This document shows, piece by piece, positions 34,322 to 43,841 of a DNA stretch of 64,000 bases. Made by a program: the position numbers and the translations under genes. Position 1 is the first letter of the stretch. The number at the start of each line of letters is the position of its first letter. The notes beneath the pieces are model-generated. The model had not been told where the DNA came from. It saw only the letters and a program-made list of their open reading frames with translations, and did no database searches. This stretch comes from Pseudomonas sp. PICF141 (GTDB lineage Bacteria > Pseudomonadota > Gammaproteobacteria > Pseudomonadales > Pseudomonadaceae). The stretch lies in contig NZ_MUNM01000088.1 in assembly GCF_002286815.1 (NCBI RefSeq), positions 62,001 through 126,000 of the forward strand, in the 5' to 3' direction.

Positions 34322-35562
34322 GGTTGTTCGCTCTCCATTTGCACGTCTTGCAACAGCTCGGCGAAGTCCTTGAGTGTTTGCTCGTCGACCTCGCTGCCGT
34401 AATTGTCCTGCCACGCGCGGCTGAACAGTTCCTGGGGCGAAAGCTGATCCAGTTCGATCAAGGTTGTGCCGTCATCGACGCCGTCGCGGCTGCCGTTGCC
34501 GGCGTACTCGGCGGCAATTCGCACCAGGCGCACGGCTTTGCCTTGCAGGGCGGTTTCCACTTGATGGCGCAGGTCCGGTTGCGGTTCGTCGAGACGGACC
34601 CGCACTTCCAGCCATGGCTGGCGCTGGATATCGGCGAGCAGGTCGATGTTGGGCAGGTCGGCCAGTTGCAACAGGATTTCTGCCAACGGCGCGCAGCCCA
34701 GGCGTTGCAAGTGGACGGAACGCGGAATCAGGCGCGGTTCGACACTGACCAATGTTTCGCCATCGAGCTGAATGTCGAGGATCTGATGCGGGTAATTGAT
34801 CTCGGAGAACGACAAGGGAATCGGCGAGCCGCAGTAGCGAATGCGCTCTTCACCGTTGACCTTCTGTGGCTTGTGCAAATGCCCGAGGGCGACGTAACTG
34901 ATGCTCGGCCCGAACAGGCTGGCGGGCAGGGCTTCGGCGTTGCCGATGATCAGGCTGCGCTCCGAATCTTCCGAGACCGAGCCACCGGCCATGTGCGCAT
35001 GGCTGATGGCGATCAGCGCCTGGCCCGGCTTGCGCTTGGCGTTGGCCGCTTCGATCAGCCATTCATGAACCTGGCCGATGCCCCGCAAGTAGTTATCACC
35101 CAAATGCGCGCCGGTCACTTCGGCCGGGCGCAGGAAGGGCAACGCCAGGCACCAGGCGGCAATTTCGCCGCTGGCATCCGGCAACGGCAACAACAGGCGC
35201 TCGGCATCCAGTTGACCGTCATCGAGCCACAGCACACGACCGAGGGCGTGGGTGCGCAAGCGCCGCATCAACGGCGCGGGCAGTTCGATGCGCGAGCCGG
35301 AATCGTGGTTGCCCGCGATCATCACGATGGTCAGCAACGGCTGCTGCTCGTGGGCGCTGACGATGAAGTCGTAGAGGCGTTCCTGGGCTTTGACCGGCGG
35401 GTTGACCGTGTCAAAGATATCGCCGGCGATCAGCAGCACATCAGGCTGATCCAGCTTCAGCTGGCGCAGCAACCAATCGAGAAAGCAGGCGTGCTCGAAA
35501 TCGCGTTCCTGGCCGTGCAGGTTCTGCCCAAGGTGCCAGTCGGAGGTATGAAACAGACGCAA
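34318..35562 (-). CDS. sbcD: DNA double-strand-break repair nuclease, catalytic subunit
   Basis: A 414-residue Mre11-like manganese phosphoesterase. Metal motifs: TSDWHLGQ (D8, H10), IAGDIFDTVNPP, IAGNHDSGSR and ISHAHMAGG. The C-terminal capping domain is present. First gene of an operon with sbcC and a GST, joined by ATGA overlaps. Length is normal. Confidence 0.96.
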   Translation of the reverse strand: MRLFHTSDWHLGQNLHGQERDFEHACFLDWLLRQLKLDQPDVLLIAGDIFDTVNPPVKAQERLYDFIVSAHEQQPLLTIVMIAGNHDSGSRIELPAPLMRRLRTHALGRVLWLDDGQLDAERLLLPLPDASGEIAAWCLALPFLRPAEVTGAHLGDNYLRGIGQVHEWLIEAANAKRKPGQALIAISHAHMAGGSVSEDSERSLIIGNAEALPASLFGPSISYVALGHLHKPQKVNGEERIRYCGSPIPLSFSEINYPHQILDIQLDGETLVSVEPRLIPRSVHLQRLGCAPLAEILLQLADLPNIDLLADIQRQPWLEVRVRLDEPQPDLRHQVETALQGKAVRLVRIAAEYAGNGSRDGVDDGTTLIELDQLSPQELFSRAWQDNYGSEVDEQTLKDFAELLQDVQMESEQP

Positions 35563-35687
35563 GGCGTTCTCCGCAACAAAATAAGGTGATGGCCGCGAGG
35601 AAAATGATGGCGGCTAAAGAGGGGAGAGTTTACTGGCAAACAGATGGGATGTGGTCAGACACTGATTTTGTGGCGGTAGGACTTTTC

Positions 35688-35809
35688 TGTGGCGAGGGGG
35701 CTTGCCCCCGTTGGGGTGCGAAGCGCCCCCTACAATTCTTCAGGCTCACCGAGTTACCTGGATTCACGACTGCTTCGCAGCCGAACGGGGGCAAGCCCCC
35801 TCGCCACAA
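35688..35809. repeat. REP inverted pair (TGTGGCGAGGGGGCTTGCCC family)
   Basis: Outer arms TGTGGCGAGGGGGCTTGCCC and its reverse complement, with inner GCGAAGC/GCTTCGC pairing. It occupies the gap between sbcD (start) and the end of the Bat operon. Confidence 0.85.
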
Positions 35810-35835
35810 CAGCTCATCCATTCCATTGAGCGGGA

Positions 35836-37485
35836 CTATTTGGGATACAGCGGCGGCAACCCGGTATCGCCGACCAGGTCTTGAACCCCTTCGGCGGTCG
35901 GGATCGCGCGAATCGCGCGCCACAGATCTTCGCCTTGCCAATATTGCCCGGTTTCGCTGTACAGCGCGCCGTTCAGGCCGTCCAGGGCATCGGACAGCGG
36001 CACAAAACGCGCGGCCATGTCGGCCAGGGTTTCCGGTTGTTGTCGGGCCCAGGCGTCGAGGGCCTGGCGGGTGGCGTGGGAGTCGTTGGCCTGGCAGGCG
36101 CGTTTGAGGTCGTCGAGCAGGGTGCGTGGGCTCGGGCCGGTTTGCGCGGCACGCTGGATTGCCGGCTGCGAACGGGCGCGCCACCAGAGACCGAAGCCCA
36201 GCAGGGTGGTGCAGGCCAACATCACGGTGCTGAGTTTCCACCACAAGGCTTCGTTGTTGGCACCGGACGTCGCCTGCGGGCTGCCCGCCGGGGTATCGAC
36301 GATCAGGCTCGGGTTGCTCGCCACTTGCAGCGTGCGGGCCGGCAGGCTGCTGTGTTCCAGGTGATCTTCGAAGGTGTTCCACCAGACCACTTCAACGCTG
36401 GGCAACTCGATGTTGCCGGTGCGGGTCGGCACCAGAGCTTCACGGTCTTCACGACTGCCAATCAAACCGCGTTCGCTGCTCTGGTTGTCCAGCACCGGTT
36501 GATCCGGATAGCGCCGCAGGCCGTTGATCTCGGTGGCGGGCAGCGGTGGCAGTTGCGAACTGGCGAGGCCTTCGGCGTTCAGGGTCAGGCTGCGGGTCAG
36601 CGATTCGCCGACCTGCAAATGATCCGGCTCCGGGCTCCAGCTTTCGCTCAGGCTCAGGCTGCGGGCCGGCAGCCAGGGCACATCGGCCGGATACGTGCCG
36701 GGTTTGGCCTTGACCGTCAACGGGATCTCGGCGGATTTGACGCGCATCTGCTTGCCCGGTTTCGGCCCTTGTGGCGTTGCGTCCTGGGACGGTCGGGTAT
36801 CGACGGGCGTGGCACTGAACATCTGCGCCGGAATAATCAATTCACCGCTGTGCTGCGGATAAATCGCGTAGCGCATCTCGATCACGCCATGGCGCAGGCC
36901 GTTGATGACTTTCTCGTAGGTGCGCGAGTCACCCAGTTGCTCGATGCGCGCATCGGGAATCTGCAACGGGGTCAGGCTGCTGTCGTCGTACAGCGACACC
37001 GAATGGTAAATGCGCAAGGTCAGGATCGCCTGAGCCTGCACATAGACGCTGTTCTGGTCGAGGCTGGCCTCAATGAACACCGGCGCCAGTGCGTTGCTGC
37101 TGTCCTGGGTTTCGCTCTCGACCACTTGCACGGTAATCGGCTGGCTCTGGACATCGCCCAGTTGCAGCGATGGAATCACCACGCTGCCGTTTTGCCGGGG
37201 CAGCAGGGTGATGATCCAGCGAGTGGTGGCCTGAGTGTCGCCGTTGAGGGTGTTCAATTGGTTGACCTGGCGGGTGCCGCGCACTTCGAACAGCGGCTCC
37301 AGCGGGGTCAGGTCGGGTTTACCGAACTGAGTCACGTCGCTGGACTCCAGGGTCAGCTCGACCGTCTCGCCGGAATTGAGGCGGCTGCGATCGACGCTGG
37401 CGACCAACCCCACGGCCTGGGCCTGTGCGGTGCTGAGCAACAGGGCGGGCAACAGTGCGAGCAATAAGGCGGTGAAGCGGGTCAT
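35836..37485 (-). CDS. BatD-like protein, exported and membrane-anchored
   Basis: A 549-residue protein with a signal peptide (FTALLLALLPALLLSTAQAQA), a long beta-rich periplasmic part with Ig-like repeats (about 25-415), one membrane helix (LSTVMLACTTLLGFGLWW, about 425-445) and a short cytoplasmic C-terminus. This is the BatD layout. Last gene of the six-gene MoxR/Bat operon; its start overlaps the preceding stop. Bat proteins are linked to aerotolerance and envelope stress in Bacteroides and Leptospira; the role in Pseudomonas is uncertain. Confidence 0.85.
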   Translation of the reverse strand: MTRFTALLLALLPALLLSTAQAQAVGLVASVDRSRLNSGETVELTLESSDVTQFGKPDLTPLEPLFEVRGTRQVNQLNTLNGDTQATTRWIITLLPRQNGSVVIPSLQLGDVQSQPITVQVVESETQDSSNALAPVFIEASLDQNSVYVQAQAILTLRIYHSVSLYDDSSLTPLQIPDARIEQLGDSRTYEKVINGLRHGVIEMRYAIYPQHSGELIIPAQMFSATPVDTRPSQDATPQGPKPGKQMRVKSAEIPLTVKAKPGTYPADVPWLPARSLSLSESWSPEPDHLQVGESLTRSLTLNAEGLASSQLPPLPATEINGLRRYPDQPVLDNQSSERGLIGSREDREALVPTRTGNIELPSVEVVWWNTFEDHLEHSSLPARTLQVASNPSLIVDTPAGSPQATSGANNEALWWKLSTVMLACTTLLGFGLWWRARSQPAIQRAAQTGPSPRTLLDDLKRACQANDSHATRQALDAWARQQPETLADMAARFVPLSDALDGLNGALYSETGQYWQGEDLWRAIRAIPTAEGVQDLVGDTGLPPLYPK

Positions 37486-39218
37486 CGAGTTTTTTCCTGA
37501 TCCTGATGTTGTTGCTGTTCGTACCAGAATTTGCGTCTGAGCAATTCGCCGGGGTCATCCGGGATTTTGCGCAGCCATTGCTCCAGCGCCTGGAGCTGCT
37601 CGCCTTCAAGCATGTCGCTGGCCGGGCGTCGCGGTGGCGTGGTGCTTTGCTCATCGCCCAACTCGCTGCCCGGGACTTCATTGGCGCCCGGTTGCGGTGG
37701 CGTCGTGGGCGGCTGCCCGGTCTCCGGCGGGGTTTGCCCGGCATCGGTTTTCGGCTCGCCATTGCTGGGTTGGGTGGCGCTGCCGGGCGGCGGTTCCTGG
37801 GTGATGCTTTCGGTTTTGCCATCGGCGGTTTTGTCCGGCTCGACGGGCGGCGCAGAGGTTTTCTGCTTGAGCAGGCTTTCCACCAATGCCTTGTTGGTCA
37901 GGGCCGGGCGCAGATCCGGTTGACGTTCCAGCGCTTGATCGTAGGCATCCAGCGCCGCTTCCAGCTCACCGCTTTTGGCCAGGGCATTACCCCGATTGTA
38001 GTGGGCGTGGGCGTCATTGCCTTGGGCAAACCGCTGGGCGGCGCCACTGTAGTCGCCGGCTTGATAGAGCGCCACGCCTTGCCACTGCGGATCGTCGAAA
38101 CGCCGGGCGGCCTCGGCCGGGCGCTTTTGCTTGAGTAAATGCAGGCCTTGCTGATCGGGACGCAGCCACAAGTCCTCGAAATCGAAGGCGTAGCTCGGTT
38201 GCGGCAGCACGAACAACAGCGGCAGGCAGAACAGCCACCCCCGGCGCCCGGCACAGGCGGCCAGCAATAACAGGGGCAGCAGCAGCCAATAGCCCTGATC
38301 GGCCCAGGTGTCGAGGCGCAACGTCTGACCGTCGTTACGCAGATCCCGTGGGCCGTCGAGAAGGCCCAGGCCACGCAGGTCGGTATCGTCCAGCCGCGCC
38401 TGCCGATAACGTCCGCCAAGGCCGTTGGCAAAGGCTTTCAGGCTGGGGCCGTCCAGGCGGGGCACCAGAATTGCGCCTGCATCATCCTTGAGAAAACTGC
38501 CGTCATCCTGCGCGACCGGCGCCCCTTCGGCGGTGCCGATCCCGAGCATCAGAAATGGCGTGGGCTTGTCGTCCAGCGCCTGACGAATCCCTTGGCGCTC
38601 CTGTTCCGTCAGCGACGAACCGATCAGCAGGATCCGCCCCTGGCCGAGGGCGCCCTGATCCAGCAGCGCAAGGGCCTTGGTCACCGCCAGATCGGCACGA
38701 TGACCGGCCAGGGGCATCAGCGACGGCTTGAGTGCATCCACCAGGTTGCGACTGGTCGACAGGTCATCCGACAGCGGCACCAAGGTGTGGGCGCTGCCGG
38801 CATAGACGATGATTGCGGTCTGCGCGTCGCTGCGGTTTTGCAGCAGGTCGAACAGCTTGCGCCGTGCTTGTTCCAGCCTGTTCGGCGCACTGTCGGTGGC
38901 GAGCATTTCCGGGGTCAGCTCAAGCAACACCACCAGTGGGTCGGCGGGTTTCTGACTGGTCTGTTCGACGCGCTGCCAGCTCGGCCCCAGCAGCGCCAGC
39001 ACCGTCAGCACCCACGCCAGGCCCAGGGCGATCCATGGCAGTTTGCTTTCGCGACCGCTGCCACCGCTGAGCAACGCGGCATGGAAGGCCGGTGGCAGAA
39101 TCATTTGCCAGCGCCCGGCGCGTTTCTGCCGGTGCCAGAGTTGCCAGAGCAACCAGCCCAGCAGCGGCAGCAACAGCAGCCACAAGGGGCGGAACCAGTG
39201 CGGCCAGAGCGCAATCAT
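37482..39218 (-). CDS. BatB/BatC-like VWA-TPR fusion protein
   Basis: A 578-residue inner-membrane protein: two N-terminal membrane segments (about 7-27 and 60-80), a von Willebrand A domain (about 93-280), a third helix (about 305-340), TPR repeats (about 355-460, AHYNRGNALAKSGELEAALD) and a Pro/Thr/Glu-rich tail. The MIDAS position that should read D-x-S-x-S is E100-L-T102-P-E, so metal binding is probably lost. This joins BatB and BatC functions in one chain. Overlaps both neighbours. Confidence 0.85.
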   Translation of the reverse strand: MIALWPHWFRPLWLLLLPLLGWLLWQLWHRQKRAGRWQMILPPAFHAALLSGGSGRESKLPWIALGLAWVLTVLALLGPSWQRVEQTSQKPADPLVVLLELTPEMLATDSAPNRLEQARRKLFDLLQNRSDAQTAIIVYAGSAHTLVPLSDDLSTSRNLVDALKPSLMPLAGHRADLAVTKALALLDQGALGQGRILLIGSSLTEQERQGIRQALDDKPTPFLMLGIGTAEGAPVAQDDGSFLKDDAGAILVPRLDGPSLKAFANGLGGRYRQARLDDTDLRGLGLLDGPRDLRNDGQTLRLDTWADQGYWLLLPLLLLAACAGRRGWLFCLPLLFVLPQPSYAFDFEDLWLRPDQQGLHLLKQKRPAEAARRFDDPQWQGVALYQAGDYSGAAQRFAQGNDAHAHYNRGNALAKSGELEAALDAYDQALERQPDLRPALTNKALVESLLKQKTSAPPVEPDKTADGKTESITQEPPPGSATQPSNGEPKTDAGQTPPETGQPPTTPPQPGANEVPGSELGDEQSTTPPRRPASDMLEGEQLQALEQWLRKIPDDPGELLRRKFWYEQQQHQDQEKTR

Positions 39219-40309
39219 CGACGCCTCCGCAGACGCAGGCGTTTAAGCCGCTGCCGCCAGTCGGGCAGTTGGGTTTGCAGAAACCGCTCTTTGCTAAACA
39301 GCTTTTCGGTAAACAGCCGTTGCAACGGGTTGTCGGGCCAGCGCTCGCGGATCACCAGCAGCATGCTCAACAGCAGGGCCATCGCCAGAGGCCAGTGATA
39401 CAACGCTCGGGCGGGGCGGGCCTGAGTGGGTTGTTGCGTCACCGGTTCCAGTTTGTCGAGGGTGCGCTTGATCGCCTGCAATTCCTCACCGTCGTGGGCG
39501 CGGAAGTACTGGCCGCCAGTGGCCTGGGCGATGGCTTTCAAGGCCGGTTCGTCGAGGTCCAGGCTGGGGTTGATGCCAAGAAAACCCAGGGTGCCGCTTT
39601 GCTCCGGGTCGGCGCCGATACCGATCGGGTAGATTTTCACGCCTTCGTTGGCTGCCAGTCGCGCGGCGGTCAGCGGGTCGATCTCGCCGCCGTTGTTGGC
39701 ACCGTCGGTGACCAGAATCAGCACACGGCTTTGTGCCGGACGTTGCCGCAGGCGTTTGAGGGCCAGGCCGATGGCATCGCCGATGGCGGTGTTCTTGCCG
39801 GCGATGCCGATCCGCGCTTCATCGAGCCAGACGCGCACGGTGTGCCGGTCGAAAGTCAATGGCGCTTGCAGATACGCCTGGCTGCCGAACAGGATCAAGC
39901 CGACCCGGTCGCCGTCGCGGCTTTCCAGAAAATCACCGAGCAGATGTTTCACCAATGTCAGTCGGCTGACCTCTTCGTCCTGCCACCGCATGTCGGGGAA
40001 ATCCATCGAGCCGGATACGTCCACCGCCACCAGCAAGTCGCGGCCGCTGGCGGCAATCGGCAGGGGCTCGCCGAGCCATTGCGGACGTGCGGCCGCGATC
40101 AGCAAAAACAGCCATAGCAGAATGAAGGGTGCTTGCTGGCGCCATGTTGGCAGATTCGCCCGGGCGCGGCGGCGAGCGAGGCCTTCCAGTTCGTTGAGGA
40201 AGCTGACCTTGAGCGCCGGTTCGCCACTGTCGGCCACCGGCAGCAACAGCCGCATCAGCCAGGGCAATGGCAGCAGGGCGAAGATCCATGGCCAGGCGAA
40301 TTCAAACAT
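39215..40309 (-). CDS. BatA-like VWA domain protein
   Basis: A 364-residue membrane protein with N-terminal helices (about 7-25 and 60-78), a VWA domain with an intact MIDAS (D97-V-S99-G-S101) and a C-terminal helix near 325. The intact MIDAS here contrasts with the degenerate one in the next gene. Its start overlaps the DUF4381 stop by eight bases. Confidence 0.88.
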   Translation of the reverse strand: MFEFAWPWIFALLPLPWLMRLLLPVADSGEPALKVSFLNELEGLARRRARANLPTWRQQAPFILLWLFLLIAAARPQWLGEPLPIAASGRDLLVAVDVSGSMDFPDMRWQDEEVSRLTLVKHLLGDFLESRDGDRVGLILFGSQAYLQAPLTFDRHTVRVWLDEARIGIAGKNTAIGDAIGLALKRLRQRPAQSRVLILVTDGANNGGEIDPLTAARLAANEGVKIYPIGIGADPEQSGTLGFLGINPSLDLDEPALKAIAQATGGQYFRAHDGEELQAIKRTLDKLEPVTQQPTQARPARALYHWPLAMALLLSMLLVIRERWPDNPLQRLFTEKLFSKERFLQTQLPDWRQRLKRLRLRRRR

Positions 40310-40796
40310 GTTTGCGAATCCAGGTATCGACAGCTTGAGTCAGGCCTGCGATGGCCTTGTCGTCGAGTTTGCACTCGGGTTTGTAGGCGCCTTCCACCAG
40401 CACCATCCAGCGCGTCAGGCCGGCGGCCGGGCAGCGGTTATCAAGGAACGCCAGCCACTTGCGCCCGTTAAGGGTGTGGCTCTGGCTGTAGGGGTAATGG
40501 TTGCGGCACAGGCGTTTGAGCAAGCCATTGAGTTGCTGCAGCCAGGCGCCGGCCGGGGCGCCGTCGTAGGGTTTGGGCATCAGGGCGAGTTCGGCCAGGG
40601 CTGCCAGGCGCACCGGGTCCAGGGGTTGTTCGGCGCGGACGACAGGGCGTTTGTTCGCAATGAAACGGTGCAATTGCCACACGCCGAAACCGATCAATGG
40701 CAGCAATAACAGCAGCAGCCACCAGCCCGGTGCCGGCGGCCAGAAGCCGATCGGTGGCGGGGCAATCAGCGGTTGCAGTTGATCGAGGCTGCTCAT
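40302..40796 (-). CDS. DUF4381 family membrane protein
   Basis: A 164-residue protein with one membrane helix (APGWWLLLLLLPLIGFGVWQL, about 22-42) preceded by a P-rich segment, then a cytoplasmic domain with LAALAELALMPK and RKWLAFLDNRCP. The start at 40796 (MSSLDQLQP) overlaps the DUF58 stop; the longer open frame upstream is a shadow of DUF58. Typical partner of MoxR and DUF58 in this operon class. Confidence 0.85.
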   Translation of the reverse strand: MSSLDQLQPLIAPPPIGFWPPAPGWWLLLLLLPLIGFGVWQLHRFIANKRPVVRAEQPLDPVRLAALAELALMPKPYDGAPAGAWLQQLNGLLKRLCRNHYPYSQSHTLNGRKWLAFLDNRCPAAGLTRWMVLVEGAYKPECKLDDKAIAGLTQAVDTWIRKHV

Positions 40797-41742
40797 CGAC
40801 TTTTCCCCGGCCGCTGCGGGTTCAGGTATTCGCGCAGTTGCTCGATCATTTCGCTCTGGGTGCTCAACGGCATCAGCAATACCCGCAGTTTCTGCGCCAG
40901 CAGCTCCCAACGGGCGATACGCGCTTCCGCTTGTGCGCGATAGGCCTGGCGCAAGTCGAAATTCAATGTGTCGAGTTCCAGCTGCGCCCCCCGTTCCGCG
41001 AAGCGTAGAAGCCCGGCCGCGGGCAGGGCGTGATCCAGCGGATCGGACACGGGCAGCAGCAACAGGTCGCAATGGCGTGACAACAGGCTCAACTGCTGCT
41101 CGGCCCCGTCGGACAAGGCGCGTTCATCGCAAATCACAACCACCAGGCTACCAGGACGCAATACCTCCCGGGCGCGGCGCAGGGCAATGCCGAAGGCGTC
41201 GCGATCCGGCTCGCGCTCAGTGTGCAACGACTGATTGACCCGCACCAGTCGGTTGAGCAATTGCAGCAGGCTCTGTTTGCTGCGTCGCGGTTTGATTTCG
41301 TAGTGTTCGTCGTCGCCGAACACCAGCCCGCCGACCCGGTCGTTATGGCCCAGTGCGGCCCAGCCAATCAGGCTCGCCGCCTGGGCGGCCAGCACCGATT
41401 TGAACATCATCCCGGAGCCAAAGAAAAGCCGGCGGCTTTGTTCGACCATGATGAAAATCGGTCGCTCGCGTTCCTCATGGAACAACTTGGTGTGGGGCTC
41501 CTGGGTCCGGGCGGTGACGCGCCAGTCGATGCTTCGCACGTCATCGCCGGCCTGATACACCCGCACTTGATCGAAATCCACTCCGCGCCCGCGCAATTTG
41601 GAATGGTGCAGGCCGATCAGCGGGCTGCGCTGGCTCGGCGTGGAAAATAATTGCACTTCACGCACGCGATGACGCATCTGGATCAGCTCGGAAAGGCTGA
41701 CACGGATGCCCGGCTCGGGCGGCAGAAGGACGTTCATCGGGG

Positions 41743-41746
<4 letters not shown>
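40793..41746 (-). CDS. DUF58 domain protein
   Basis: A 317-residue soluble protein with the DUF58 core SKLRGRGVDFDQVRVYQAGD and IDWRVTARTQEPHTKLF, then a VWA-like C-terminal region. Works with MoxR ATPases in systems thought to insert or assemble protein complexes. Overlaps both neighbours by four bases. Confidence 0.88.
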
Positions 41747-42702
<956 letters not shown>

Positions 42703-42879
42703 CGATGACTGTTCCTGGAAAGGGTGACCGAAGACGTTCGAATAACGCCAGGGCTGGGGGCGTTACTTTAATCCATCGCAGGGTGCGCCGACTAACGGCA
42801 TTTTGTGCAAAGTGCGGGAATTGATGGGTGAAACTGTTGGAATTTTGTAGGGGGTGGGTGTTGCGGTGTTCTTTTGGAC

Positions 42880-42966
42880 GCCTTCGCGGGCAAGCCTCGC
42901 TCCTGCAGGAACCGAGGCGCCGCGTCTTACGCAAAACCTGTAGGAGCGAGGCTTGCCCGCGAAGGC
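42880..42966. repeat. REP inverted pair (GTAGGAGCGAGGCTTGCCCGCGAA family)
   Basis: Arms GCCTTCGCGGGCAAGCCTCG-CTCCTGCAGG and CCTGTAGGAGCGAGGCTTGC-CCGCGAAGGC. It lies between the MoxR promoter side and the end of the small ORF at 42983. Confidence 0.85.
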
Positions 42967-42982
42967 GCCAGCTCAAACACCA

Positions 42983-43336
42983 TCAGAGCTTGCTGATGTA
43001 AGTACCCGTCCCCTTGAGGATGTTCTGCAAGGTCTCTTGCACTTCAGCCAGATCCTGCGCATCGGTGCTGTGCAGGATTTCCAGCGAATCTTCGCCACCC
43101 AGCACATCGGCGTCCGCGGCGGCAATTTCGATCAGCAGGCGATCAGGACTGAGGGTGACTTTCACGCCGTTAAGGGCCGAAGGCTTGTCGTGGAAGATGA
43201 TCTCCAGCTCATCCTCGTCCGGAAAGCGGCTCATCAGGAACATTTCGCCGTCAGCGCTGGTGCAGCAGAGCATGGCCAAGTTGTCTTCTTCTTCGTCGCA
43301 CGGGTTGGCGATCAAGAGGTCGGTTGTCATTTGCAT
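42983..43336 (-). CDS. Small acidic conserved hypothetical protein
   Basis: A 117-residue acidic cytoplasmic protein with motifs NPCDEEEDNLAMLCCTSADG and PDEDELEIIFHDKPSALNG. Position between MoxR and gdhB matches PA3069 as I remember it; function unknown. The start at 43336 has AGGA about eight bases upstream; ATG 43330 is possible. Probably monocistronic. Confidence 0.75.
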   Translation of the reverse strand: MQMTTDLLIANPCDEEEDNLAMLCCTSADGEMFLMSRFPDEDELEIIFHDKPSALNGVKVTLSPDRLLIEIAAADADVLGGEDSLEILHSTDAQDLAEVQETLQNILKGTGTYISKL

Positions 43337-43841
43337 GGGGAAAATCCTGGCTCGGCGAGCGTGGTGAACGCAATAAAAGACGATTCTGCCAGCCCTCGGG
43401 AATTTCTGCTCGGCTGAGTGTCAGAAGATGTGTCGTGAACATTCGGGGTGTTGCTGGTCACTTCTGGCACGCAGGTGCCGTAAAACCGGGCATAAAGTGC
43501 CCGATTTTCTACACGGCTGCTAATGTTGTTCGAGGCGCCTGCCGCGCGCTGCGTACCGTTGACCGAATATGTCGCAGCGCTGCAAGCATGGCCCTTGCCG
43601 CAGTCGTTAAGCTGCGCAACGGATGAGCACCCGTAAAGGCATTGCGCCGCTACCCGGGCCAGTCGTTTTTGCAGATGCCCATTCAATGGAAGGTGAATGT
43701 GACCTGAGTGTCTCGTCCAGCTTCACCCACCTGTCATCCTGTTTCCTCTGCCCGAGAATCAGGAACAGGGTGACGGATTGCCCCGAAAGGGGTTTGCACG
43801 CGACGCTTCCATCAATAACAAGCCCAAGCGGAGTACCACAG
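43337..43841. other. Long gene-free region upstream of gdhB
   Basis: 505 bases between divergent genes. An open frame in phase with gdhB extends through its 3' part (from 43623) but lacks gdhB-like N-terminal sequence, so I read it as leader. It contains an ArgR half-site (43570-43585). I see no other gene. Confidence 0.6.
43570..43585 (+). promoter_or_regulatory. Predicted ArgR half-site upstream of gdhB
   Basis: TGTCGC followed by eight bases and AA matches the Pseudomonas ArgR half-site consensus TGTCGC-N8-AA-N5 exactly. A second half-site expected 21 bases away is weak on both sides. In P. aeruginosa gdhB is induced by arginine through ArgR, so the location makes sense. Confidence 0.6.

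Noticed and set aside
43623..43841. A 73-residue N-terminal extension of gdhB
   Set aside because: It lacks a ribosome site and family similarity; the ATG at 43842 has GGAG and a typical N-terminus.
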